Shown here: in pieces, positions 8,656 through 18,069 of the stretch | How the letters are laid out: each line of letters opens with the position of its first letter | How positions within the stretch are numbered: the stretch's first letter is position 1 | Assembly: GCF_000153285.1 (NCBI RefSeq) | Contig: NZ_CH724168.1 | Location: 827,854 to 891,853, forward strand | Direction of reading: 5' to 3' | DNA length: 64,000 nt | Source of the DNA: Synechococcus sp. WH 7805 | GTDB taxonomy: Bacteria; Cyanobacteriota; Cyanobacteriia; PCC-6307; Cyanobiaceae | The notes under the pieces: generated by a model | Seen by the model: the letters and a program-made list of their open reading frames with translations, nothing else | Databases searched by the model: none | What the model was told of the DNA's origin: nothing | Position numbers and translations under genes: made by a program

Positions 8656-9269
8656 CCCTGCTGCTGCATAAGCCGTTCGGGGTACTCAGTCAATTCACCC
8701 GAGAGCCCGGCAGCCGCTGGGGGTGCCTGGCCGACTGGGTTGATGTGCCGAATGTGTATGCAGCCGGCCGACTGGATGCCGACAGCGAGGGGCTTTTGAT
8801 CCTCACTGAGAACGGTCGCCTGCAGCAACGGCTCACCGACCCCCGCTTCGGCCACTGGCGAACTTATTGGGTGCAAGTCGAGGGTTTGGTTGAAGACTCC
8901 CAACTCACTGCCCTGGAACAAGGGGTGGTGATCAAAGGGCAGAGCACCCGTCCAGCCCAGGCGACATTCCTCGACGCCAGCCATTGGCGTGATCTACCGG
9001 AGCGGACACCCCCCATCCGTGTACGCCGCTCCATCCCCACCTCCTGGCTCAGCATCAGCCTGCGCGAAGGCCGCAACCGCCAGATCAGGAGAATGACAGC
9101 GGCTGTTGGTCTGCCGACCCTGCGTTTGATTCGCCGCAGCATCGATTTGATGGATAGTGAACCTCCTCTCAGCCTTGAGGGATTGGCCCCAGGGCAATGG
9201 AGACCAGTCAAGCCTGCAGAACAGGAGCGGCTCAAAGCCTTACTCAGGAACCAGGGAGCACGCCGGTGA
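8652..9269 (+). CDS. rluE: RluE/RsuA-family pseudouridine synthase
   Basis: This enzyme isomerises a uridine to pseudouridine in rRNA. The family signature LLHKPFGVLSQFTREPGS lies at the N-terminus. The catalytic motif AAGRLDADSEGLLILT (Asp in GRLDxDSEGL) is near residue 40, and GRNRQIRRM is near residue 145. The family's N-terminal KP.GV.S strand is encoded only if translation begins at CTG 8652, reading M-TLLLHKPFGVLS. Starting at the first conventional codon (GTG 8745) would delete the KPFG region. The CTG has an excellent GGAGG at 8641-8645 and overlaps the upstream stop by three bases. About 205 residues result, which is normal for RluE. Confidence 0.9.
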   Translation: MTLLLHKPFGVLSQFTREPGSRWGCLADWVDVPNVYAAGRLDADSEGLLILTENGRLQQRLTDPRFGHWRTYWVQVEGLVEDSQLTALEQGVVIKGQSTRPAQATFLDASHWRDLPERTPPIRVRRSIPTSWLSISLREGRNRQIRRMTAAVGLPTLRLIRRSIDLMDSEPPLSLEGLAPGQWRPVKPAEQERLKALLRNQGARR

Positions 9270-10023
9270 GGGTGACCGCCCGGAACTCAATCCCCTCCAC
9301 AACCCTCCAGGGCGTGTCGGAACGGTCGGCATAGCCCACCTGCTCAAAACCAAGGGCACGGAAGTCGGCCAGGAAGGCATCCTCAAGCCAGGCCCCGCTG
9401 ATGCAACCACTCCAGAGGTCAGGATCCTGCTGAAGACTCATCGGCACAGGCCGATCGCACACGATGTCGCTGATGGCCACGCGCCCACCCGGACGCAACA
9501 CCCGGCGGATGTTGGCCAGAAGTACAGCACGGGCCGAGGGGTTCACCAGGTTGAGCACACAGTTGCTCAACACCACATCAACACTGGCGGATTCAATCAA
9601 AGGGGAGCCTGATCCCGTCGAAGCATCCAGGGCTTCGATCGCGCCTTTCAAAAAGCGCACATTTGCGAAGCCGATGCGGTTGGCGACCACCGGCGCTGCC
9701 GCGCAGGACAGAGCCAGCATGTCGTCGTTGCGATCCACGCCGATCACCGATCCACGCTGTCCCACCACCTGAGAACAAATAAAGGCATTTTTGCCGCTGC
9801 CGCTTCCGAGATCGAGGACATCGTCGCCGGCCTGCACCCATCGGGTGGGATCACCGCATCCGTAATCGCGCTCCACAACATCAGCAGGGATCACCTTCAA
9901 CAGCGACGCATTAAATGCGACAGGGGTGCACAGGCAGGCTTCCTGTTGATGGGCCGCTGCGCCGTATCGGGATTCAACGGCCTGGGTCTGGTCTAAAGCC
10001 GGTCCACAACATTGTTCTGCCAT
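9244..10023 (-). CDS. ArsM-like SAM-dependent methyltransferase
   Basis: This class I methyltransferase has 259 residues from the ATG chosen here. It carries the SAM motif DLGSGSGKN (residues 71-79), GVDRNDDML, and the post-motif LSNCVLNL. An N-terminal CCG (5-7), CLC (30-32) and YGCGDP (about 54-59), plus Cys in SNC and WSGC, resemble the thiol set of arsenite methyltransferases. These convert As(III) to methylated arsenicals and occur in marine phytoplankton. The substrate is not proven by sequence. The ATG overlaps the stop of the upstream small gene, so the two are coupled; a 13-residue longer version would read back into that gene. Confidence 0.75.
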   Translation of the reverse strand: MAEQCCGPALDQTQAVESRYGAAAHQQEACLCTPVAFNASLLKVIPADVVERDYGCGDPTRWVQAGDDVLDLGSGSGKNAFICSQVVGQRGSVIGVDRNDDMLALSCAAAPVVANRIGFANVRFLKGAIEALDASTGSGSPLIESASVDVVLSNCVLNLVNPSARAVLLANIRRVLRPGGRVAISDIVCDRPVPMSLQQDPDLWSGCISGAWLEDAFLADFRALGFEQVGYADRSDTPWRVVEGIEFRAVTLTGVLPGS

Positions 10024-10238
10024 CACCCCAAGGCCTCCTGAAGCTCTCGTGCGGTCATCCATTGACCGTAGTAATAATTGGCGCTGGCCCGGCGGTCACT
10101 GTCATCAAGGCCATCGAAGGCATCAAATCCCAAGGTGCGCCAAAGCTCATGTCCGCACGTACGGGTGAGCTCGGTTTCGGCCTCACGGCAGAGGTTGTCG
10201 AGACGTCGCTGCAGATTCTTGACTTGAGCAACCGACAT
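10023..10238 (-). CDS. small hypothetical protein coupled to the methyltransferase
   Basis: A 71-residue helical, charged soluble protein reads MSVAQVKNLQRRLDNLCREA and ends QWMTARELQEALG. It has two Cys (about 17 and 28). Its TGA overlaps the ATG of the ArsM-like gene by four bases, implying coordinated translation. I do not recognise the family. The tight coupling makes it a candidate accessory factor, but that is inference from position only. Confidence 0.65.
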   Translation of the reverse strand: MSVAQVKNLQRRLDNLCREAETELTRTCGHELWRTLGFDAFDGLDDSDRRASANYYYGQWMTARELQEALG

Positions 10239-10311
10239 AAAACAAATCAGGCGGGACCCGACACTAACGAAAACCAGTACAAATCAACCACTCACAAGTA
10301 GGTATAGGTCT

Positions 10312-11274
10312 TCAGAACGGAAGCTTCTTCTTGGCGTCCTTGTCGAGATCCGCCTCCATGGCACGAAGGCGCTTAAGGATCGTGTCGTAGTACTCCCGGA
10401 TGTACTCCTCAAGGCCGGTCACCTCCGACGCATCGATACCGAAGTGGCTGTAGCTGGACTCCATCGGTGCGTCGAGGGCACCACCGCCACCGGTGACTTC
10501 AGCGAAGGCCAAACGCTCCGCCACATTCACGGCAGGCTCGAAAAAGGAGCAAGCACCTTCCATTAACCGCATCAGAACGGGGGGAACTCGGAACACGCGA
10601 GCTGACTTCCCGGAGGCGAGCTCACAGAGCTGAACCACCTCGCCTGTATTCCAGGCTTTCGGGCCGACGACAGGGAAACTGCCGCGCACCGTCTCCGCGT
10701 GATCCAGAGCAGCCACCGCGAAGCGGGCCATGTCCTGGGTGTTCATGTAGGCAATCGGCGTGGGACTGCCGCTCACCCAGACGGTCTGGCTCTCCAACAC
10801 CGGGATGGCGAACTGACTGATCACCCCCTGCATGAAAGCGGCACCCTGGAGGATGGTGTAGTCGAGATCTGACTCCTTGAGCAGCTTCTCGGTGCAGTAT
10901 TTGATGTCCATCAGCGGCACATCACGATGCTTCTCTGCACCCAGCAATGAGAGGAACACAAACCGCTTCACCCCCGCGCGTTCGCAGGCTCTGAGCAAGT
11001 TGAGTTTGCCGTCCCAGTCGGTGACATAAACGCTCTGGGGATCGTTAGGGCGGCTGGTGGCCGCATCGATCACGGCATCCACCCCATCGAGGGCGTAATC
11101 GAGGCTGGCTGGCTCGAGCAGATCCCCGCGGGTCAGCTCACACCCCCACTCCTGCAGAAAAGGAGCTTTGCGCGGAGAACGCACCATGCAGCGCACTTCG
11201 TGCCCTTGATCCAAGGCACGACGGGCAATCTGCCTGCCCAGGGTTCCCGTTCCACCAACCACCAGAACCTGCAT
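10312..11274 (-). CDS. ycf39: Ycf39-type NAD(P)-binding protein
   Basis: This atypical short-chain dehydrogenase has 320 residues. The N-terminal dinucleotide-binding motif VVGGTGTLGRQIARRAL (residues 5-21) begins a Rossmann fold, and VFLSLLGAEKH and DYTILQGAAFMQG follow. In cyanobacteria Ycf39 associates with high-light-inducible proteins and takes part in early photosystem II assembly and chlorophyll delivery to D1. Length and start fit the family. It lies downstream of petM on the same strand with a 54-nt gap, so the two may share a transcript. Confidence 0.95.
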   Translation of the reverse strand: MQVLVVGGTGTLGRQIARRALDQGHEVRCMVRSPRKAPFLQEWGCELTRGDLLEPASLDYALDGVDAVIDAATSRPNDPQSVYVTDWDGKLNLLRACERAGVKRFVFLSLLGAEKHRDVPLMDIKYCTEKLLKESDLDYTILQGAAFMQGVISQFAIPVLESQTVWVSGSPTPIAYMNTQDMARFAVAALDHAETVRGSFPVVGPKAWNTGEVVQLCELASGKSARVFRVPPVLMRLMEGACSFFEPAVNVAERLAFAEVTGGGGALDAPMESSYSHFGIDASEVTGLEEYIREYYDTILKRLRAMEADLDKDAKKKLPF

Positions 11275-11328
11275 GGGGCTCGCTCTTCCAAGGCAGGAGC
11301 CTAAGGGGCGTTCAACCTTCTTTGAGGG

Positions 11329-11427
11329 TCAATCCTTCTGAAGCTTCAAGAGAAGGGCACCTCCGGCCAGACCCACAGGAATCAGCACCCAGAACACCAC
11401 TGCAATGCCGAAAATCTCCGAAGCCAT
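11329..11427 (-). CDS. petM: cytochrome b6-f complex subunit PetM
   Basis: This is a 32-residue single-pass thylakoid membrane protein. It begins [20 protein letters not shown] and ends KLQKD, which is a clear match to PetM, a small subunit of the cytochrome b6-f complex that links the two photosystems. The transmembrane helix spans about residues 5-26. It lies directly upstream of ycf39 on the same strand. Confidence 0.95.
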   Translation of the reverse strand: MASEIFGIAVVFWVLIPVGLAGGALLLKLQKD

Positions 11428-11466
11428 GGGGATGTGTTCACGATCAGCACCTATTAAAAGCTGCCC

Positions 11467-12690
11467 TCAGGCCAGATCGGCACACCGTTGTAACAACACC
11501 TTCCATGGCGCATCCGTGCGCAGCTGCCCAGCCATCACGCCACTGACACCAGCCTGATAACCGACATCCTGCAATGACTGCACAAGCCTGTGCAGAGAAG
11601 GGGGGCCGGCGAGCCCCAAACGGTGCGCCAGTTCATCGGTGGACCAGCAACACACCGGCAGCCCCGGATCCCCCTGCAAGCGTTCGAGAAGCCGCCGGCT
11701 GGGGGCCGTCAGAGTCTGCGGCATGGCTTCGCTCAGGGTGAGCAGCTCCTGCAACAGCGCCGGGGACTGCAATGGACCCAGCCAGAGCGGCCCCGACACG
11801 GCCCATCGCCCAGTGTCAGGCAGGCAGGCACAGGCGCGTAAGCCGCTGAGCTTCAGCACAGGCTGAACGGTTTGATCGCCACAGTGTTCACAACGGGCAA
11901 GGAGGCCCAGGTTGCCTTCTTCATTAGAGGCAACACGCCTATGCAGGCGAACGGCCAGCCGGAAGGTTCGGCCATCACTGAAGCAAGCCAGCGGTTCAAG
12001 CCCTCGCCCCAACATCCAGGCCTCCCGCGCCAAAGCCGCGAGCTGCAGCCGCAAGGCCAACTCCCAGCTGGATGGATGGGCGCGTGCCGCCGCCGCAAAC
12101 CGCCGCACCGCAGCCAAGCGGTCATGGCCTGTCGGCGAGCGACCATCGGTGCTGGCCAGGATCAACACCCCTCCGAAACGCAGCACCGAAAGCACCGACT
12201 GCAGAAGCCCGTTCGGGCAACCAAAAGCATCCAGATCGATCAGATCGAAGCGGCGCTGATCGAGATAAGCCTGCCGCAGCAAACGTTCTGCAGGCTGCTG
12301 GGTGAGCATGAGGTCAACGCCGGCATGGCCAGACAGAGGCTTGAGATTCGCCTGGAGGTGGTCCATCCGCTCGGGATCGGCATCATTCAGCCAGAGCTCG
12401 AGGGGGTGCGGCGTCTGGGGCGCGCTTTCCAGCCCCCAGCGCAGGCCACGGATGCCGCAACCAGCCATCAGGTCCAGCCAGTGCTGAGGGCCCTTGGCCC
12501 TGGAGGCCTGATAGGCGGCCAGCAGCACAGACAGGTCCCTGGATGGACGGGACTCCGCCCGGAAGAAGCCTGATCCCGTCTGCAAACAGGCAGCGCCTTC
12601 GCGATAGTGAGAATCCTGGAAGTCCAGTCGCGTGTCTGCATCCACATTCCAGCCTGCCTCCACCGGTGCTGACTGGGGCGATGCGGCCAC
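11467..12690 (-). CDS. trm1: tRNA (guanine-N2)-dimethyltransferase, Trm1-like
   Basis: A 407-residue protein of the Trm1 family, which dimethylates N2 of guanosine (typically G26) in tRNA. It shows the SAM-binding DLMAGCGIRGLRW (about 73-85), NDADPERM, and the catalytic-type DLIDLDAFGCP (about 153-163). A C-terminal zinc-like set, CEHC (about 271-274) with CAC (about 292-294), is followed by a substrate-recognition domain. Trm1 is common in archaea and eukaryotes and rare in bacteria, but is known from cyanobacteria and Aquifex. It is divergent from the neighbouring hydrolase gene, and the two 5' ends overlap by 59 nt, so one start may really lie further inside. Confidence 0.88.
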   Translation of the reverse strand: MAASPQSAPVEAGWNVDADTRLDFQDSHYREGAACLQTGSGFFRAESRPSRDLSVLLAAYQASRAKGPQHWLDLMAGCGIRGLRWGLESAPQTPHPLELWLNDADPERMDHLQANLKPLSGHAGVDLMLTQQPAERLLRQAYLDQRRFDLIDLDAFGCPNGLLQSVLSVLRFGGVLILASTDGRSPTGHDRLAAVRRFAAAARAHPSSWELALRLQLAALAREAWMLGRGLEPLACFSDGRTFRLAVRLHRRVASNEEGNLGLLARCEHCGDQTVQPVLKLSGLRACACLPDTGRWAVSGPLWLGPLQSPALLQELLTLSEAMPQTLTAPSRRLLERLQGDPGLPVCCWSTDELAHRLGLAGPPSLHRLVQSLQDVGYQAGVSGVMAGQLRTDAPWKVLLQRCADLA

Positions 12691-13612
12691 CTGGACATGG
12701 AAAGGATTCCAATGTCACTGGCGCGTCCTCGGCGCCAGAAGCGCCCCCGCCGTTGTCCTGCTGCATGGCTTTGGCGCTAGCAGCAGCCACTGGCGCCACA
12801 ACGCCGGTCCACTCGCAGACGCTGGGTACCGCGTTTATGGCTTGGATCTGATCGGCTTCGGCCGCTCCGATCAGCCCGGCTTACAGCGCCGGATGGCCCT
12901 CGACAACCGCCTATGGGGACGGCAACTGACCGCCTTTCTCGAACAGGTGGTGCAGTCGCCAGCGGTGCTGGTGGGCAACTCTCTGGGCGGTCTAACCGCT
13001 CTCACCACCGCAGTGCTGGCCCCGCGACTGGTGGCTGCGGTGGTCGCCGCCCCACTGCCGGACCCAGCCCTGCTCAACCCGGTTGCCATGCGGCAGAAGC
13101 GAGAAGCGAGGCGACTCAAGCGCGCCATCGTGACGGTGCTGTGCAGGTTGCTGCCACTGGAGCTGTTGGTGCCACTGATCAGTCGCACGCCACTGCTCAA
13201 GGCAGGACTGCAGGGGGCGTATCACCGGCCGATCGGCATGGACAGGGAACTGCAGCGCCTGATCGCTTTGCCGGCGCGACGCCTCACGGCACCCAGAGCA
13301 CTGCGGGCGATGAGCGTCGGCATGGCCCTTCGTCCGAAAGGTGCCACGGCACCGGCTCTGCTGCAGCAGCTGCGCCAGAGCCCGCAGCCCCCACCGATGC
13401 TGTTGCTCTGGGGGCGTGAAGACCGCTTTGTGCCATTGCCCATTGGTGAGCGTGTGCAGAACGAACACCCCTGGATCGAGCTCAAGGTGGTGGAGAACAG
13501 CGGCCACTGCCCCCATGACGAAACCCCCGAACTGTTTCATCAGGAGCTGCTGCACTGGCTGGACCGTAATTTGGGATACGAACACGCATCTGGGATCGAG
13601 CAACAGGCATGA
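12632..13612 (+). CDS. alpha/beta hydrolase
   Basis: A 326-residue alpha/beta-hydrolase fold protein. The oxyanion loop is [12 protein letters not shown] (about 43-54), the nucleophile elbow is GNSLGG with Ser117, the acid is in [11 protein letters not shown] and the His is in [10 protein letters not shown] near the C-terminus, giving a complete triad. It resembles the haloperoxidase/epoxide-hydrolase-like group widespread in cyanobacteria; the substrate is unknown. The GTG start overlaps the divergent trm1 gene by 59 nt. Its stop overlaps the ilvH ATG (ATGA), so the two are translationally coupled. Confidence 0.88.
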   Translation: MSASTFQPASTGADWGDAATWTWKGFQCHWRVLGARSAPAVVLLHGFGASSSHWRHNAGPLADAGYRVYGLDLIGFGRSDQPGLQRRMALDNRLWGRQLTAFLEQVVQSPAVLVGNSLGGLTALTTAVLAPRLVAAVVAAPLPDPALLNPVAMRQKREARRLKRAIVTVLCRLLPLELLVPLISRTPLLKAGLQGAYHRPIGMDRELQRLIALPARRLTAPRALRAMSVGMALRPKGATAPALLQQLRQSPQPPPMLLLWGREDRFVPLPIGERVQNEHPWIELKVVENSGHCPHDETPELFHQELLHWLDRNLGYEHASGIEQQA

Positions 13613-14139
13613 AGCACACCCTGTCGGTTCTGGTGGAAGACGAATCCGGTGCCCTCAGCCGCATTGCCGGTTTGTTCGCCCGCAGGGGCTTCAATATCGA
13701 CAGCCTGGCCGTGGGACCCGCGGAAGCAGACGGACGTTCGCGGCTGACGATGGTGGTGGAGGGTGATCAGCAGACCCTCCAGCAGATGACCAAACAGCTG
13801 GACAAGCTGGTGAATGTTCTGCAAGTGCTTGATCTGTCCCAGCGACCAGCGGTGGAACGGGAGCTGATGCTGATGAAGGTGACAGCGCCGGCCAGCCAAC
13901 GCAGTGCCATCCTTGAGCTGGTGCAGGTCTTCCGGGCCAAGGTGGTGGACGTGGCGGACGACGCGCTCACCCTGGAGGTTGTTGGCGATCCAGGGAAACT
14001 GGTTGCCCTGGAGCGATTGATGGGTCCCTACGGCATTCAGGAAATCGCTCGCACCGGCAAGGTCGCCTTGGAGCGAGCCTCGGGGGTGAACACTGAACTG
14101 CTGAAAGCGTCGATCTCAGGAGGGCGAGTTCCCGCCTGA
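13609..14139 (+). CDS. ilvH: acetolactate synthase small (regulatory) subunit
   Basis: This is the regulatory subunit of acetohydroxyacid synthase, the first common enzyme of valine, leucine and isoleucine synthesis. The 176-residue protein opens with an ACT domain ([20 protein letters not shown] then [15 protein letters not shown], residues 3-42), which mediates valine feedback. A second ACT-like domain follows ([10 protein letters not shown]..., about 85-165). Length is typical. The catalytic subunit is not in this window. The start overlaps the hydrolase stop by four bases. Confidence 0.96.
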   Translation: MKHTLSVLVEDESGALSRIAGLFARRGFNIDSLAVGPAEADGRSRLTMVVEGDQQTLQQMTKQLDKLVNVLQVLDLSQRPAVERELMLMKVTAPASQRSAILELVQVFRAKVVDVADDALTLEVVGDPGKLVALERLMGPYGIQEIARTGKVALERASGVNTELLKASISGGRVPA

Positions 14140-14156
14140 GAGGCACTGGATGCTGG

Positions 14157-14843
14157 TCAAAGACCAGGTGTTAGCAGGGTGGCTTTGATGATCGTGTCAT
14201 CTTGACGAATGGCATCCACCACCTCCATGCCATCGGTGACCCGGCCAAAGACGGCGTAACGACCATCCAGCTCAGGCAAGGGTTTCAAGGCGATATAGAA
14301 CTGAGCACTGGCCGAATCTGGAGACTGGGATCGGGCCATGGCCAGGGCACCGCGGTCATGACTGAGCTTCAGCTGCAGCAGTTCACTGGGGTTGCTCACC
14401 ACCCGCCCATAGCGAGGTTGATCCTCCCCCTCAAACGCCACTTCCAGGGGAATGAATCGGGCCTGCCCGCTCTCAGGATCGATAAAGCTGCCGGTGCCGT
14501 ACTGAGCCTTTGGCGTTTGGGGATTGCTCGAGGCAGGATCGCCGCCTTGAACCACGAACGGAACAGGATCCCTGACGACCCGATGGAACACGGTGCCGTT
14601 GTAAATGCCGCGTTTGACAAGATCAGCGAAATTACCGGCGGTGACTGGCGCCGCATCGCCATCCAGCTCAAACGTGATCGTGCCGCGGCTGGTCTCCATC
14701 GCAACGCTGGCCTTGCCCTGAAGACAGGGACTTGAAGCCTGCACACAGCCATCTGGAACGGAGGCGGTGGTGGTGGCACAACTCACCAATAGAGGAACGC
14801 AGAGCGCCAGGGTGATCAGAGCGCGCAATGAACGGTGGAACAT
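14157..14843 (-). CDS. cyclophilin-type peptidyl-prolyl isomerase, lipoprotein
   Basis: A 228-residue exported peptidyl-prolyl cis-trans isomerase. The N-terminus is a lipoprotein signal with a lipobox ending at Cys22 (LLVSC). The cyclophilin domain covers about 45-225, with the TVFHRVVRDPVPFVVQGGDP and SAQFYIAL motifs. It is expected to be anchored to a membrane and to help fold extracytoplasmic proteins. It converges on ilvH; a perfect 6-bp hairpin (CTGGTC-AAA-GACCAG, 14153-14167) spans its stop codon but lacks a T tract. Confidence 0.92.
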   Translation of the reverse strand: MFHRSLRALITLALCVPLLVSCATTTASVPDGCVQASSPCLQGKASVAMETSRGTITFELDGDAAPVTAGNFADLVKRGIYNGTVFHRVVRDPVPFVVQGGDPASSNPQTPKAQYGTGSFIDPESGQARFIPLEVAFEGEDQPRYGRVVSNPSELLQLKLSHDRGALAMARSQSPDSASAQFYIALKPLPELDGRYAVFGRVTDGMEVVDAIRQDDTIIKATLLTPGL

Positions 14844-14850
14844 GGTGAGA

Positions 14851-15387
14851 TCAGAGTCCCTCGAGATTCACGCCCAGAAACCGGGCGAGTTCGGCTCCAT
14901 CCTGCTCCAACTGGGCGAGGGGAAGGGGTTCACCCACGCGGGTGAGGGGCATGTCACGCCGGCCCTGAACGCGTAATGAAACGCGCCTGCGCGTGTTGAA
15001 ACCATCGCGCACTTCCACCTTCACAGCCTGAACATCCTTCAGCGGAATTTCCACACTGATCGGCTTGCGAAACCCGCGACGGGAGATGGTGATCACTCCG
15101 GCCTGCTTATCGAAGCGATTGGAACCTGAGCCCACATCAATGGCAATCACGGCCCACAGATAGGTCGCTAGAAGAGCAGCAGCAATGCTGTAAAGCCCCA
15201 TCACCAATCCCTGAGGGACGAACACCAATCCAGCCGGATGCCCAAGGGGCAGCAGGTCCCTGCCGAGATAGCTGGACAGGGAAGCGAACAGAAAGCCAAC
15301 GCCGCCGATGGTGACCATCACGGCGACCAAAACGTTGGACAGACGGCGCGAGCCCAGCACCGGCTGTTCGAGCAGTTCAGCGGCCAT
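14851..15387 (-). CDS. ycf4: photosystem I assembly protein Ycf4
   Basis: A 178-residue thylakoid protein needed for, or promoting, photosystem I assembly. Two transmembrane helices (about 18-40 and 62-85) are followed by a stromal domain with [12 protein letters not shown] and [13 protein letters not shown], matching Ycf4. Length is close to the usual 180-185 residues. It lies 7 nt upstream of the cyclophilin gene on the same strand, and the two are probably cotranscribed. It diverges from psbD across 221 nt. Confidence 0.94.
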   Translation of the reverse strand: MAAELLEQPVLGSRRLSNVLVAVMVTIGGVGFLFASLSSYLGRDLLPLGHPAGLVFVPQGLVMGLYSIAAALLATYLWAVIAIDVGSGSNRFDKQAGVITISRRGFRKPISVEIPLKDVQAVKVEVRDGFNTRRRVSLRVQGRRDMPLTRVGEPLPLAQLEQDGAELARFLGVNLEGL

Positions 15388-15608
15388 CGAAGCCTGGAAA
15401 CAGTGCTTATTGTGAACGGTCGGGCCTCAGTGTTGACGAGACGCCCTAGCACTGCCACGAAAGGCCCTGAAAAATCGAAAGAAAGCCCGAAGAAACGCTC
15501 CGATACAACGGATTTCAGCTGCAAGCAATCATCCCCGCAGAGCCCGTTGAGATTGTTAAGGTCGCCAGGTATCCCACAGCCTGCGGTTAACCGCACCGTT
15601 CTCCTCTC
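15388..15608 (+). promoter_or_regulatory. divergent ycf4/psbD upstream region with 12-bp palindrome
   Basis: This 221-nt gap separates the ycf4 and psbD starts and must hold both promoters. I see no coding sequence. A perfect palindrome GCGGTTAACCGC lies at 15583-15594, ending 14 nt before the psbD ATG. There is no clear Shine-Dalgarno before psbD. The palindrome could be a protein-binding site or an RNA hairpin over the leader; this is inference. Confidence 0.5.
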
Positions 15609-16664
15609 ATGACGATCGCTGTAGGACGCGCGCCTCAGCGGGGATGGTTCGACGTCCTCGATGACTGGCTCAAGCGCGACCGCTTCGTTTTTGTCGGCTG
15701 GTCCGGCATTCTTCTCTTTCCCACGGCCTACCTGGCCATCGGTGGCTGGCTCACAGGCACCACTTTTGTTACCTCCTGGTACACCCACGGCATTGCCTCC
15801 TCGTACCTGGAAGGTTGCAACTTCCTGACCGCTGCTGTCTCCACCCCCGCTGATGCGATGGGACACAGCCTGCTGCTGCTCTGGGGCCCTGAAGCCCAAG
15901 GCGACTTCGTTCGCTGGTGTCAGCTCGGCGGTCTCTGGGCCTTCGTGGCTCTGCACGGTGCCTTCGCTCTGATCGGCTTCATGCTGCGTCAGTTCGAGAT
16001 TGCTCGTCTCGTCGGCATCCGTCCTTACAACGCCATCGCCTTCTCCGGCCCGATTGCGGTGTTCGTCAGTGTTTTCCTGATGTACCCCCTCGGTCAGAGC
16101 AGCTGGTTCTTTGCGCCCTCCTTCGGTGTGGCCGCAATCTTCCGCTTCCTCCTCTTCCTCCAGGGCTTCCACAACTGGACCCTGAATCCCTTCCACATGA
16201 TGGGCGTAGCCGGCATCCTCGGCGGCGCACTGCTTTGCGCCATTCACGGCGCCACCGTGGAAAACACCCTGTTTGAGGACGGTGAGCAGGCCAACACCTT
16301 CAAGGCGTTCGAGCCCACCCAGGAAGAAGAGACCTATTCGATGGTCACCGCCAACCGCTTCTGGAGCCAGATCTTCGGAATCGCTTTCTCCAACAAGCGC
16401 TGGCTGCACTTCTTCATGCTGTTTGTGCCTGTGATGGGCCTGTGGACCAGCTCCATCGGCATCATCGGCCTAGCCCTCAACCTGCGTGCCTACGACTTCG
16501 TGTCGCAGGAGATCCGCGCTGCAGAAGATCCCGAATTCGAGACCTTCTACACCAAGAACATCCTTCTCAATGAAGGTCTGCGTGCCTGGATGGCACCGGC
16601 TGACCAGCCGCACGAAAACTTCGTCTTCCCTGAAGAGGTTCTGCCCCGTGGAAACGCCCTTTAA
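15609..16664 (+). CDS. psbD: photosystem II D2 protein
   Basis: This is the D2 reaction-centre protein, which with D1 binds P680, the pheophytins, QA and non-heme iron. The 351-residue sequence is almost invariant in the family: five transmembrane helices, the redox-active tyrosine region, [20 protein letters not shown], the QA-side [20 protein letters not shown], and the C-terminal EVLPRGNAL. Its 3' end overlaps psbC by 17 nt, the conserved psbDC arrangement. A second psbD copy is common elsewhere in these genomes. Confidence 0.99.
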   Translation: MTIAVGRAPQRGWFDVLDDWLKRDRFVFVGWSGILLFPTAYLAIGGWLTGTTFVTSWYTHGIASSYLEGCNFLTAAVSTPADAMGHSLLLLWGPEAQGDFVRWCQLGGLWAFVALHGAFALIGFMLRQFEIARLVGIRPYNAIAFSGPIAVFVSVFLMYPLGQSSWFFAPSFGVAAIFRFLLFLQGFHNWTLNPFHMMGVAGILGGALLCAIHGATVENTLFEDGEQANTFKAFEPTQEEETYSMVTANRFWSQIFGIAFSNKRWLHFFMLFVPVMGLWTSSIGIIGLALNLRAYDFVSQEIRAAEDPEFETFYTKNILLNEGLRAWMAPADQPHENFVFPEEVLPRGNAL

Positions 16665-18036
16665 TTCCGGTCTTATCGCCACTGGCGGTAAAGACCTCGA
16701 CTCCACCGGCTACGCCTGGTGGTCTGGAAACGCCCGTCTCATCAACCTGTCCGGCCGTCTGCTGGGTGCCCACGTGGCCCACGCTGGTCTGATGGTGTTC
16801 TGGGCCGGCGCCATGATGCTGTTCGAGGTGAGCCACTTCACCTTTGATAAGCCCATGTATGAACAGGGTCTGATCCTGTTCCCCCACGTCGCAACCCTTG
16901 GTTACGGCGTTGGTCCTGGTGGTGAGGTCACCGATCTCTACCCCTTCTTCGTGGTGGGTGTGCTGCACCTGATCAGCTCCGCCGTGCTCGGCCTCGGCGG
17001 TCTTTATCACGCCCTGCGTGGCCCCGAGATCCTCGAGAACTACTCCTCGTTCTTCTCACAGGACTGGCGTGACAAGAACCAGATGACCAACATCATTGGT
17101 TATCACTTGATCCTTCTGGGTGTCGGTTGCCTGCTGCTGGTCTTCAAGGCCATGTTCTTCGGCGGCGTTTACGACACCTGGGCTCCGGGCGGTGGTGATG
17201 TACGTCTGATCACCAACCCAACGCTTGATCCCGGTGTGATCTTCGGTTATCTGTTCCGCGCCCCCTTCGGTGGCGAGGGCTGGATCATCGGTGTGAACTC
17301 CATGGAGGACATCATCGGTGGCCACATCTGGTTGGGTCTGACCCTGATCTTCGGTGGCATCTGGCACGTGATCACCAAGCCTTTCGGCTGGGTGCGTCGC
17401 GCCTTCATCTGGAACGGTGAGGCCTACCTGAGCTACAGCCTTGGAGCTCTGAGCTTCATGAGCTTCATTGCCTCGGCTTACATCTGGTTCAACAACACCG
17501 CTTACCCCTCCGAGTTCTACGGCCCCACCAACGCTGAGTCCTCCCAGGCCCAGAGCTTCACCTTCCTCGTGCGTGACCAACGCCTGGGCGCCAATATCGG
17601 TTCGGCCATGGGCCCCACCGGTCTTGGTAAGTACCTGATGCGCTCCCCAACCGGTGAGATCATCTTCGGTGGTGAAACCATGCGTTTCTGGGACTTCCGT
17701 GGTCCTTGGCTGGAGCCCCTGCGTGGCCCCAATGGCCTGAGCCTCGACAAGCTGCAGAACGACATCCAGCCTTGGCAGGTGCGTCGTGCCGCTGAGTACA
17801 TGACTCACGCTCCCAATGCTTCCCTCAACTCTGTGGGTGGCATCATCACCGAGCCCAACTCGGTGAACTTCGTGAACATCCGCCAATGGCTGGCTGCCAC
17901 GCAGTTCATCCTCGCCTTCTTCTTCTTGATCGGTCACCTCTGGCATGCGGGCCGCGCCCGCGCTGCCGCTGCTGGCTTCGAAAAAGGTATTGACCGTCAG
18001 GCCGAGCCCACACTGGCTATGCCCGACCTCGACTGA
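16648..18036 (+). CDS. psbC: photosystem II CP43 protein
   Basis: This is the CP43 core antenna, a chlorophyll-binding protein that also supplies ligands to the manganese cluster. It has 462 residues and six transmembrane helices. The large lumenal loop carries [20 protein letters not shown], which includes the Glu and Arg of the Mn4CaO5 environment. I chose GTG at 16648 because psbC characteristically starts at GTG inside psbD; it yields [20 protein letters not shown]. The frame remains open further back into psbD but those residues are not CP43. Confidence 0.99.
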   Translation: METPFNSGLIATGGKDLDSTGYAWWSGNARLINLSGRLLGAHVAHAGLMVFWAGAMMLFEVSHFTFDKPMYEQGLILFPHVATLGYGVGPGGEVTDLYPFFVVGVLHLISSAVLGLGGLYHALRGPEILENYSSFFSQDWRDKNQMTNIIGYHLILLGVGCLLLVFKAMFFGGVYDTWAPGGGDVRLITNPTLDPGVIFGYLFRAPFGGEGWIIGVNSMEDIIGGHIWLGLTLIFGGIWHVITKPFGWVRRAFIWNGEAYLSYSLGALSFMSFIASAYIWFNNTAYPSEFYGPTNAESSQAQSFTFLVRDQRLGANIGSAMGPTGLGKYLMRSPTGEIIFGGETMRFWDFRGPWLEPLRGPNGLSLDKLQNDIQPWQVRRAAEYMTHAPNASLNSVGGIITEPNSVNFVNIRQWLAATQFILAFFFLIGHLWHAGRARAAAAGFEKGIDRQAEPTLAMPDLD

Positions 18037-18069
18037 TCCACGGATTGATCCCCAACGATCGTCAACCCA

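Noticed and set aside
14153-14167. Bidirectional terminator between ilvH and the cyclophilin gene
   Set aside because: A perfect 6-bp hairpin is present, but no T tract follows on either strand and it overlaps a stop codon; termination is not supported.
15318-16409. 363-codon minus-strand frame opposite psbD
   Set aside because: psbD is invariant and on the other strand; the antisense frame is acidic low-complexity and matches nothing.
16486-16647. Longer psbC reading frame beginning inside psbD
   Set aside because: The 54 extra residues are unlike CP43 and psbC is known to start at GTG here.
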